Shown piece by piece: positions 1-5,121 of a stretch of 8,136 nt of DNA. The notes beneath the pieces were generated by a model. The model saw nothing but the letters and a program-made list of their open reading frames with translations. It made no database searches and was not told the DNA's origin. Numbering within the stretch: the first letter of the stretch is position 1; each line of letters starts with the position of its first letter. This DNA comes from Patescibacteria group bacterium. GTDB lineage: Bacteria > Patescibacteriota > Minisyncoccia > Phycocordibacterales > SBAW01. The translations under genes and the position numbers were made by a program. The stretch lies in assembly GCA_028866155.1 (NCBI GenBank), contig JAGWIT010000041.1, positions 1 to 8,136 on the forward strand, read 5' to 3'.

Positions 1-14
1 TCAACTTTAACTTA

Positions 15-46
15 GGCCTCCGCAACTTGCGGAGGCCGATTTCTTT
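15..46 (+). terminator. Rho-independent terminator of an upstream gene
   Basis: A perfect 10-bp stem (GGCCTCCGCA at 15-24 pairing with TGCGGAGGCC at 28-37) with a 3-base loop is followed by the moderately T-rich run GATTTCTTT. It probably ends a + strand gene lying left of the window. The T-tract is short, so termination efficiency cannot be judged. Confidence 0.8.
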
Positions 47-307
47 ATCAAGCTCGGTATATTACCGATATGGAGAAGGAAATTTTGACTTCCCTTTCGA
101 GTCCTAGCGGCCCAGAAGAGTAGATTCTAGTCACCAGGAGAGTGGGGCTCGAACCTTGTGTATTGGGCGTTCACGAGCTATTGAACTATTACGAGCACTT
201 GACAAGCATAAATAATGATGTGAACATACTCTTGGTTCGTACTGGGGGTTTGATTCGCGCGGTAATCATGCCTTCTTTAAAACCACACCGCAATCGGAGG
301 ATAAGTC
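47..307 (+). other. Gene-poor leader region before the first small gene
   Basis: About 260 bases contain no convincing coding gene. The region starts with a 13-base inverted repeat (CGGTA-TAT-TACCG, 55-67) inside a motif that recurs at 516 and 1073. A purine-rich GGAGAAGG follows at 72-79, and a 12-codon mini-ORF could begin at TTG 85 and stop at 121-123. A perfect -35-like TTGACA lies at 199-204, but no good -10 sits 16-19 bases downstream. CGAACC near 152 can pair with GGTTCG near 234. This may be a long 5' untranslated leader, a small RNA, or a decayed gene; the sequence alone does not decide. Confidence 0.35.
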
Positions 308-523
308 ATGTGCAGTGGTTCTGGCCAAGAAGATCAACAGGCTATTGACGCAAAAAAGGTCGTTAAATCGACGAGCTCCGCTGACGAGCTTGCGTACCTC
401 ATCGTAAGCGAGGGCTTCCATCCGGAAGGCAAGTCCGCAGCCGCTGAAAGGCTTCTCGAGATGTGGAAAAACGACCAGGGCGATATTACGTTCGACGAAG
501 GGGCGGTTTTCTTTTTATATTAA
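308..523 (+). CDS. Small hypothetical soluble protein (71 aa)
   Basis: I do not recognise this protein. The ATG at 308 is preceded by a CGGAGG Shine-Dalgarno at a workable distance, which sets the start. The product is hydrophilic and acidic towards the C-terminus, with no signal peptide or membrane segment. The middle (about residues 20-55: SSADELAYLIVSEGF, then KSAAAERLLEMW) looks like two short amphipathic helices, of the size of a small helical or helix-turn-helix-like domain, but no DNA-binding motif is convincing. It ends in the hydrophobic tail AVFFLY. There is no obvious terminator after it, and the next gene starts 97 bases later, so read-through into that gene is possible. The TAA stop lies inside a repeated motif at 516-538. 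Confidence 0.6.
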   Translation: MCSGSGQEDQQAIDAKKVVKSTSSADELAYLIVSEGFHPEGKSAAAERLLEMWKNDQGDITFDEGAVFFLY

Positions 524-563
524 CGATATGTGGAAGGAGCAAAAGGGCCCACTTTAGTTTCAA

Positions 564-592
564 TTGGAGAGAGTAGTGAATACTGATACTAT
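564..592 (+). promoter_or_regulatory. Predicted promoter for the 120-aa gene
   Basis: A -35-like TTGGAG (564-569) is separated by 17 bases from TACTAT (587-592), which carries the extended -10 dinucleotide (TGA immediately upstream). Transcription would start near 599, giving a ~22-base leader that includes the SD at 607-613. The -35 matches only 3 of 6 consensus positions, so the extended -10 carries the call. Confidence 0.45.
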
Positions 593-620
593 CAATAAAG
601 ATAATCGAGGAGGATTCACT

Positions 621-983
621 ATGTCTTCTGATAAAAAGATCATTGATTTATCTGCGAGGAGGCTTGAGCGCTTGGGGGCAAAAAACTCAGAGCACGGTAT
701 CGCAGTAGTTGGCAAGCTCACGGAAGAAGTGTGCGGTGTCAATCTCTTGAAAGCGGCCATGATGGCGCAGGTGATAGCACCACTGGTCAGGACAGTGCAA
801 CGAGAGAACCCTGCAGCTTTTAAAAGACGCGGGGAACTGTATCGAAAAATGATAAACAGCTATGATGATACGACCTGCCACTTTCTCATCAACACATCGA
901 CAGCAGAACGGTGGAAGCAGCGTCCAATCTACTTCTATTTACTAGCACAAAAAGCTTTGGGGAAAATAGTCCCCGGGCTGTGA
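621..983 (+). CDS. Hypothetical soluble helical protein (120 aa)
   Basis: No family is recognised. I chose the ATG at 621 because a near-perfect SD (GAGGAGG, 607-613) lies 7 bases upstream. The frame is open further upstream from 564, but that start has no SD and falls inside the predicted promoter. The protein is basic and mostly helical by eye: an N-terminal KKIIDLSARRLERLGAK, a central hydrophobic helix at about residues 40-60 (NLLKAAMMAQVIAPLVRTV), then RRGELYRKMINSY and a C-terminal RPIYFYLLAQKAL. Two cysteines (38 and 86) are present without a metal-binding pattern, and there is no signal peptide or clear transmembrane span. It has its own promoter upstream and a strong terminator immediately after the stop, so it is probably monocistronic. 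Confidence 0.7.
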   Translation: MSSDKKIIDLSARRLERLGAKNSEHGIAVVGKLTEEVCGVNLLKAAMMAQVIAPLVRTVQRENPAAFKRRGELYRKMINSYDDTTCHFLINTSTAERWKQRPIYFYLLAQKALGKIVPGL

Positions 984-992
984 GAGCCGAAA

Positions 993-1034
993 CCGTCTTC
1001 TACGAAAAGCCGTAGAGGGCGGCTTTTCTTTTTT
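993..1034 (+). terminator. Rho-independent terminator after the 120-aa gene
   Basis: A 12-bp stem (993-1004 with 1011-1022, two G-T wobbles) has the 6-base loop AAAAGC and is followed by CTTTTCTTTTTT. It begins 9 bases after the stop codon at 983. Confidence 0.88.
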
Positions 1035-1092
1035 GGCAAATTCGTCATTGCTTCCCTACCACACGAGCTCGGTATATGAGCGAGGTGGAAAA

Positions 1093-1140
1093 ATGGCATT
1101 CAAGGTTTATATAACGCCTCAATTGCGGGCGAAATGGTGA
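1093..1140 (+). other. Possible 15-codon mini-ORF between terminator and promoter
   Basis: ATG 1093 is preceded by the SD-like GAGGTGG (1082-1088) and opens a 15-codon reading frame, MAFKVYITPQLRAKW, ending at TGA 1138-1140. That stop overlaps the -35 of the next promoter. It could be a leader peptide or chance; nothing shows that it is transcribed. Confidence 0.2.
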
Positions 1141-1165
1141 CATCGCGTAATGGTTGTGCTATACA
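1137..1165 (+). promoter_or_regulatory. Predicted promoter for the small membrane protein gene
   Basis: GTGACA (1137-1142, 5 of 6 to the -35 consensus) lies exactly 17 bases before TATACA (1160-1165), which has the extended -10 TGC directly upstream. Transcription would start near 1172, giving a ~57-base leader to the ATG at 1229. Confidence 0.65.
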
Positions 1166-1228
1166 AGAAAACAGTGTTTCTCTTTTAGGTTTGTTTTAGC
1201 TCATTTCATTCTTTTGAGGAGACCCGTG

Positions 1229-1417
1229 ATGAATACTGGAACTGGAAGAAAAGCTCACCCTGCTGGTTCGCTCGTGTCGTGGCTAATTTCGTGGCTCATT
1301 CTCACGCCACTGTTATTGATCTCGTGTCTTGTTGATGTCCTCGTCGAAGTGGTGTCTGAGCTGGTTGTCTCAACGGAGGGGGAGCTCGAGGATGAACGAC
1401 AGAAGACCATCATCTAG
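1229..1417 (+). CDS. Small single-span membrane protein (62 aa)
   Basis: Unrecognised. GAGGAG (1216-1221) lies 7 bases before ATG 1229. An in-frame GTG sits directly before it (1226) but is too close to the SD. The product has a short basic N-terminus (MNTGTGRKAH), then one long hydrophobic segment at about residues 14-47 with the internal echo SWLISWLIL, and a charged, acidic tail (EGELEDERQK). The basic front and acidic back suggest an N-in, C-out inner-membrane protein by the positive-inside rule. The length and shape would also fit a small toxin or holin-like peptide, but nothing specific supports either. A good promoter lies upstream and a terminator-like hairpin downstream, making it a single-gene unit. 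Confidence 0.65.
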   Translation: MNTGTGRKAHPAGSLVSWLISWLILTPLLLISCLVDVLVEVVSELVVSTEGELEDERQKTII

Positions 1418-1437
1418 ACAAATGGCCCGCATTGAAT

Positions 1438-1480
1438 GCCGTCTTTGGAAGTTATCCTTCTATAAGGCGGCTTCTGTTTC
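1438..1480 (+). terminator. Probable terminator after the 62-aa membrane protein gene
   Basis: GCCGTCTT (1438-1445) pairs with AAGGCGGC (1464-1471) over 8 bp with one wobble. The 18-base loop can fold a smaller GAAG/CTTC stem, and TTCTGTTTC follows. The stem is spelled much like the terminator at 993-1022. The T-run is interrupted, so efficiency is uncertain. Confidence 0.55.
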
Positions 1481-1529
1481 GTATAAAAAGAACTTCGGGA
1501 GAGGTAAAATCCTATTTTAAAAGTGGTAA

Positions 1530-1542
1530 GCTTATGCTAAGC
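1530..1542. repeat. 13-base inverted repeat upstream of the HELHE gene
   Basis: GCTTA-TGC-TAAGC is a perfect 5-3-5 inverted repeat 30 bases before the ATG at 1573, in an A/T-rich stretch where the promoter should be. It could be an operator half-site pair. Palindromes of this size also occur by chance several times in a window this long. Confidence 0.25.
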
Positions 1543-1572
1543 AATAATAATTTCCGTAACGCCGCATAAAGT

Positions 1573-2292
1573 ATGGTGCCGAAGAATATTTACGTAAGGA
1601 AATTGGAAGAAAAGGACGGATACACCGCCTGGCTCGTGAACGGCGCGCTTGTCCGCAAAGAGCTTGATGAAAATTTTACCGAGTACGATCATCACTCCCG
1701 CTTTCACTTTATTCCAGAAAAGGAGTTCTGGATTGACGACGAGATGTCCCCGAAAGAATACGCGTTGTATATTCGGCGTTTGCTAAAAGAAGTCGAATTC
1801 ATCCGAAACGGCATGTCTCCTCGAGATGCCGCGCAACAGGCAGACACGTTTGAAGAACAGGAGAGGCAAAAAGGCGCGCGCATCAAAAAAATTCTCAATT
1901 CACAAAATCAGGATGTCATACGGGAGAAAATCCGAAAGAAGAAAATAACCGAGTATGGCGACGCGGTTGCGCTCTGGCTCGTCGACGGCGATCTCGTGAG
2001 AAGCACGTATTCTGTGGAATACAGCGAGGGCGGACACGATATCGTGTATTCCTGGATTCCCAAGAACGAGATATGGATTGAGGAGTCCTTGAAACCGGAA
2101 GAGCGCGATTTCATCATACTTCACGAACTTCATGAGAGATACCTCATGGCATCAAAAAAGATGACGTATGCGGACGCCCACCACGGCGCCACCATTGTAG
2201 AAGATCACTATCGAGAGCGCCGCGAAGGACTTCTAGAGCGTATCCGTGAAGAAATGAAGAATAACGGCAGCCTCTCGCACGATCATTCCTAA
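1573..2292 (+). CDS. Tandem-duplicated protein with a HELHE putative metal site (239 aa)
   Basis: The protein consists of two diverged copies of one ~100-residue domain offset by 115 residues. WLVNGALVR (20-28) matches WLVDGDLVR (135-143), and IPEKEFWIDDEMSPKE (47-62) matches IPKNEIWIEESLKPEE (162-177). In the second copy a helix carries HELHER (184-189), followed by ADAHHGATIVE (200-210). That spacing of H-E-x-H-E and a later H/E resembles zincin-like or other metal-binding helices. I recall similar LHELxER...AH..A...E proteins of unknown function in bacteria, archaea and phages, but cannot name the family. In the first copy the aligned positions are RRLLKE and AAQQADTFE: the histidines are gone and only E73 and E94 remain. 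A charged helical linker joins the copies, and there is no signal peptide or TM, so it should be cytoplasmic. The ATG at 1573 directly follows an in-frame stop, making it or GTG 1576 the earliest start; no SD is visible. The gene converges on the next one with a 4-base stop overlap. Confidence 0.88.
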   Translation: MVPKNIYVRKLEEKDGYTAWLVNGALVRKELDENFTEYDHHSRFHFIPEKEFWIDDEMSPKEYALYIRRLLKEVEFIRNGMSPRDAAQQADTFEEQERQKGARIKKILNSQNQDVIREKIRKKKITEYGDAVALWLVDGDLVRSTYSVEYSEGGHDIVYSWIPKNEIWIEESLKPEERDFIILHELHERYLMASKKMTYADAHHGATIVEDHYRERREGLLERIREEMKNNGSLSHDHS

Positions 2293-3788
2293 CGCGTGTA
2301 CGTGATCGGGTTCGAGAGAGTCGGGCTCGCGGGGCAGGCACCGGGCGCGTAATCCGCCTCGAGCTGCGTCGTGCTGTCGAGGCGAACATCGACATGGCCC
2401 TCGTTCCCGTGACCGCCAGCGCCGGCCGGACCGTCGAAGCAGTATATGTGTCCGTCGGGCGCGACTTCGCTCGGCTCGCGGTTCACGTACCCTGTGTGCG
2501 TGGGCGTGAAGATTATCTGCGTGCCGAGATACGAACTCGGAATGAGCGCGGTACCGACTGAAATGATGCCTTCGGCCGGGTCGAGGTTGTAGTGGGCAAT
2601 AGCAAGCAGAGAACTCTCGTCGATACCTTGGTACGAGGGGGTGGCGGTGTTCTTGTCATACCAATCACCTTGCGCAGTACCGGCTTTATCTTGCATCGTC
2701 GAACCGCAGGCAGGGATACCGTTTGCGCCTTTGTTTTGCATCGTGAGTTGAGCGTACAGAGTTGATTTGAGCGTGCTGGTGAAGTAGTCGAGCGGACACG
2801 CGGTATGCAGGTAGCTGTCCGCGAGCATGCCGGTCGCTTCCTGCTGATCGATGAATTGCAGAGGAGCTGTGCGAACATCGGCAATCGCAAAGTCGACGCC
2901 GCCCGGCTGGCCGTCATATGGAGCGATGGTACCAATCGCTTCCCCGCTCGTGAGCGGAATGGCGAGCGGCCCGTAGGCGGTGTTCTTGACCGTGGCACCC
3001 GCTTGGACATTTTCCGGCTGTAGTGCCGCGAGCGCTTGTGTGAGCGCGGGACTGAGCGTGCTTATCTGGAGAGCGACCATGACGCTCTTGCATGGCGAGA
3101 AATAGAGCTTCGCCGTGCTCGACCCCTTATCGGCACCAGCGATGCCGACCGATTCGGAAACTCCGAGCAGGGTCGCGTTGCCTGGCGCATACACGGTCGT
3201 CGGCGCGGACGCGCTCGCATACAGATATACGTGGTCGGCTTGGCTTGGGAGGATGTGCTCGCCGTTCATGTGCCCCATCGGCTCGATGCCTGTGAGATCT
3301 GCCGAGCGTATCGGTGATGTGTCGAAAAGCGCGTTGCTTGACGGACACGCGGGCAATGCGCCGGCATTTGCAGGAATGTTGTTCCCGACAGACGCGACGC
3401 CTTTAAGGGGCGCTCCCGTCGGGTTCCCTTGCGTGTATACACCCGCTCCAGAGGACATAAGGCTCTGAAGTTCAGAGCACGCCGGCGTCATACCGGATTT
3501 GGTGCACGCGGCAATGCAAGAAGATCGGTCGGAGCATCCGATCTCGTTCATGAGCGACAACACGTGACTGTCCGGCTGCGTGCTTCGGCCAAGCCCTGTG
3601 GCTTGTGGCGTCGCCTGCGAACCTGATGCAGACGATGCGTTCTGCGGCATCTGCGCAGTGCCGCGTGCCGTTGAGGCGGAGGTTGAGGAGTTGGCATGCA
3701 GAACGAGGTACGCGCCGCCCCCGATGACGATAAGACCAATGAGCGCAAGAAACAGGATGCTTATGAAGCCGCGTGTAGCGTGAGACAC
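2289..3788 (-). CDS. Membrane-anchored extracytoplasmic protein with degenerate M23-like domain (499 aa)
   Basis: The first ~30 residues (SHATRG, then a hydrophobic span at about 8-30 ending GGGAYLVL) form an N-terminal anchor or uncleaved signal, followed by a Ser/Thr/Ala/Gln linker (32-75). A short cysteine cluster follows (C85, C91, C95, C104). Residues about 165-315 resemble the beta-rich M23/lysostaphin-like fold: GHMNGEH (172-178), VYAPGNATLLG (199-209), then TSGEAIGTIAP and VDFAIAD (298-304). The HxxxD and HxH zinc ligands of active M23 peptidases are not present, so it is probably non-catalytic. Residues about 330-499 form a conserved C-terminal domain with CPLDYF, MQDKAGTAQGDW and PDGHIYCF, of a type I recall from other secreted bacterial proteins of unknown function. 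The role inferred is envelope binding or structure. GTG 3788 is the first conventional start that keeps the anchor, but the SD is 16 bases away; an ATA at 3797-3795 has ideal spacing. The gene follows the Q-rich gene by 22 bases, almost certainly in one operon. Confidence 0.85.
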   Translation of the reverse strand: MSHATRGFISILFLALIGLIVIGGGAYLVLHANSSTSASTARGTAQMPQNASSASGSQATPQATGLGRSTQPDSHVLSLMNEIGCSDRSSCIAACTKSGMTPACSELQSLMSSGAGVYTQGNPTGAPLKGVASVGNNIPANAGALPACPSSNALFDTSPIRSADLTGIEPMGHMNGEHILPSQADHVYLYASASAPTTVYAPGNATLLGVSESVGIAGADKGSSTAKLYFSPCKSVMVALQISTLSPALTQALAALQPENVQAGATVKNTAYGPLAIPLTSGEAIGTIAPYDGQPGGVDFAIADVRTAPLQFIDQQEATGMLADSYLHTACPLDYFTSTLKSTLYAQLTMQNKGANGIPACGSTMQDKAGTAQGDWYDKNTATPSYQGIDESSLLAIAHYNLDPAEGIISVGTALIPSSYLGTQIIFTPTHTGYVNREPSEVAPDGHIYCFDGPAGAGGHGNEGHVDVRLDSTTQLEADYAPGACPASPTLSNPITYTR

Positions 3789-3800
3789 GCTGCTTATGAT

Positions 3801-3810
3801 AGCACCTCCG
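3801..3810 (-). promoter_or_regulatory. Shine-Dalgarno for the M23-like gene, misplaced relative to GTG
   Basis: On the - strand CGGAGGTGCT lies just after the TAA of the upstream gene (3813-3811). GGAGG ends at 3805. The spacing is 16 bases to GTG 3788, but 7 bases to ATA (3797-3795) and 4 bases to ATC (3800-3798). The in-frame sequence reads AIISSVSHATRG. Confidence 0.6.
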
Positions 3811-4680
3811 TTAGAACCGCCAGCTAAAAATCCCCCACTGACGTTCTTGCTGTTGTGCCAGCGCCTGCAGCCGAGTCTGTTCTTCTTGCATCGCCTGGAG
3901 CTGTGTTTGCAGCTGTGTCTGCACGTCGGCTGACACACTTGCCTGATTGATGAGTTGTGTTATCTGCTGAATGCGCGCTTGGTTCTGCGCAACGGCCTGC
4001 TGGATGACCGTTGCGTTCTGGCGGTCACCGCCAAAAAGGAGCCCGGCGAGGAAACTGCGAGCGCGAATATTCGCCTCGGCGTTAGCCGTCGTCTGAACAG
4101 AGTTGTCGATCTGTTGCGCTATCTGTGAGACCTGCGGGCCGATACCGCCAAGTAGGTTCTGCGACGCCAGTAGTGCGTGTACTGCGAGGCGGACACGATT
4201 CTCATTACGTACGATGTTCTGGTCTCCCTGCGGCGTGCTCGACGCCTCTTGTCGCAGTTCCATCTCGCGCTGCTGTATTGTCTGGCGCAGCCGTGCGCCA
4301 TTACCGACTGGCGAAGTCGTCGCTTCAAGCTGCAACTGCAGACGCGTCTGCTCCTGCGCGCGCTGTTGCTCCTGTACCTGCTGGCCCGTGCCCGCGGCGG
4401 TAGTTGTTGCCTGGAGTTGCAGGCGCGTCTGGTCCTGGGTGCGCGTTTGATCTGGCTCGGTTCCGCTGTGCGTGCTTGGATCGCGCACTTGATCTTGCTT
4501 TTGTGTGCGGTCCTGATCTTGTAATTGGAGTTGGACTCCAGCGCTTGCGCCGGTTCCCGAACCGACACCCGCGCCAACACCACCACCTCCGCCCGCTCCT
4601 GAACCAGGACCTCCCTGCGCTAGCGATACTCCCAGAGGGAGCGTTATACCAATGAGTACGGCAATAATGTATTTTTTCAT
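3811..4680 (-). CDS. Secreted glutamine-rich coiled-coil protein, CPR family (289 aa)
   Basis: ATG 4680 opens a clear signal peptide, MKKYIIAVLIGITLPLGVSL, with a likely cleavage around AQ-GG (21-24). A Gly/Ala low-complexity stretch (23-48) follows, then a very Gln-rich region (49-145) with the repeated phrase QTRLQLQ at 84-90 and 111-117. The second half (about 155-289) is the conserved part: NENRVRLAVHALL, GGIGPQVSQIAQQIDNSVQ, a short hydrophobic SFLAGLLFGG, then a long heptad-like helix from about 222 to 280 and the end GIFSWRF. I recall this C-terminal pattern from many Parcubacteria and related genomes, without known function. It is probably exported and forms a helical bundle or fibre at the cell envelope. 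There is no clear SD. The M23-like envelope gene follows after 22 bases, so the two are likely co-transcribed and may act together outside the membrane. Confidence 0.88.
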   Translation of the reverse strand: MKKYIIAVLIGITLPLGVSLAQGGPGSGAGGGGGVGAGVGSGTGASAGVQLQLQDQDRTQKQDQVRDPSTHSGTEPDQTRTQDQTRLQLQATTTAAGTGQQVQEQQRAQEQTRLQLQLEATTSPVGNGARLRQTIQQREMELRQEASSTPQGDQNIVRNENRVRLAVHALLASQNLLGGIGPQVSQIAQQIDNSVQTTANAEANIRARSFLAGLLFGGDRQNATVIQQAVAQNQARIQQITQLINQASVSADVQTQLQTQLQAMQEEQTRLQALAQQQERQWGIFSWRF

Positions 4681-4734
4681 ACGCCAAAAGTTATGCTGCT
4701 AATGACGATCCGAAACTACACACCCCTTAGACAC

Positions 4735-4763
4735 AGCATACTGCTGTACAACTGCTCTTACAA
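4735..4763 (-). promoter_or_regulatory. Predicted promoter for the Q-rich/M23-like operon
   Basis: Read on the - strand, TTGTAA (4763-4758) is followed after 17 bases by TATGCT (4740-4735), each matching 4 of 6 consensus positions. The start would be near 4728, leaving a ~48-base leader without an SD. The -10 lies within the inverted repeat CAGCA-TAC-TGCTG (4734-4746), a possible repressor site. A competing -10-like CATAAC lies closer to the ATG. Confidence 0.4.
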
Positions 4764-4788
4764 GTGGAGACGTGAGACCCCAAGTCAG

Positions 4789-4797
4789 TGTTACAGT
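4789..4797 (+). promoter_or_regulatory. Possible extended -10 giving a leaderless YdeI-type mRNA
   Basis: TGT directly precedes TACAGT (4792-4797), a 4-of-6 match to TATAAT with the extended TGn. The predicted transcript start falls about at the GTG at 4804. No -35 is visible at the right distance and no SD precedes the GTG. Confidence 0.3.
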
Positions 4798-4803
4798 TAC
4801 CGC

Positions 4804-5055
4804 GTGAGAAACGTAAAAATCGCTTCTGGCACAGTGCACAAAATGCCGATGGACTTCCGCAAAGCCATTGCGTCTGACCCGCGCGTTCGAAGCGTGTGGG
4901 CAGACATCACTCCGCTCGCGCGTAATGAGTGGATCTGCTGGGTCACGTCTGCCAAGCAGGATGAAACGCGACGGCGTCGTATTACCGTCGGCCTCGACAA
5001 GATGCACAAAGGCATGCGCCGACCGTGTTGCTGGGCTGGCTGTCCCCATCGTTGA
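4804..5055 (+). CDS. Small YdeI/OmpD-associated-type protein (83 aa)
   Basis: The sequence matches the recalled short form of the YdeI/OmpD-associated (bacteriocin-protection-like) family: SGTVHKMPMDFRKAIASDP (9-27), then SVWADITPLARNEWICWV (30-47), TRRRRI (55-60), and the ending GMRRPCCWAGCPH (70-82). Members of about 80 residues usually start a few residues before the SGxVHK motif. That favours GTG 4804 over ATG 4843, which would cut through the motif, and over the long open frame further upstream. The CC and final C could form a redox or metal site; that is inference. The biochemical role of these small proteins is not established, and the family label comes from sequence similarity to E. 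coli YdeI. It is probably soluble and cytoplasmic, and transcribed divergently from the Q-rich operon. Overlapping - strand frames here are shadows. Confidence 0.8.
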   Translation: MRNVKIASGTVHKMPMDFRKAIASDPRVRSVWADITPLARNEWICWVTSAKQDETRRRRITVGLDKMHKGMRRPCCWAGCPHR

Positions 5056-5106
5056 AATTGATATAGACGGGAGCACTTGACACAGCGTCTCGGGGTTTTC
5101 ATTTCC

Positions 5107-5115
5107 TGATACACT
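5107..5115 (+). promoter_or_regulatory. Extended -10 placed for leaderless transcription
   Basis: TGA plus TACACT (5110-5115) lies 6 bases before ATG 5122, so the transcript should begin at or next to the start codon. A perfect TTGACA is present at 5077-5082, but it is 27 bases from this -10 and so is not its normal partner. Confidence 0.5.
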
Positions 5116-5121
5116 TACTCT

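Noticed and set aside
199..204. Perfect TTGACA as promoter of the 71-aa gene
   Set aside because: No TATAAT-like hexamer at 16-19 bases; the closest, CATACT at 225-230, is 20 bases away and weak.
130..215. tRNA-like T-arm on the - strand (GGTTCGAGCCCC)
   Set aside because: The bases around TTCGAGC do not form a T-stem, and there is no matching acceptor strand, D-arm or anticodon arm.
142..348. 68-codon + strand frame starting at GTG 142
   Set aside because: Its AGGAG is only one base from the GTG, its end overlaps the better supported 308 gene in another frame, and its composition is unremarkable.
1392..1520. 42-aa basic + strand frame overlapping the 62-aa membrane gene
   Set aside because: It has a plausible SD, but a terminator-like hairpin with T-run (1438-1480) lies within it and the product looks like random basic sequence.
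4119..4586. 155-aa Arg/Ser-rich - strand frame inside the Q-rich gene
   Set aside because: Shadow of the CAG-rich repeats in the real frame; arginine- and serine-rich composition typical of a shifted frame.
5065..5103. Hairpin AGACG/CGTCT followed by GGGGTTTT as terminator of the YdeI-type gene
   Set aside because: Only 5 bp with a 16-base loop, and the T-run is displaced by several bases.
4699..5114. Long - strand frames opposite the YdeI-type gene
   Set aside because: The + strand product matches a known family over its whole length, and the - strand frames have no family features or SD.
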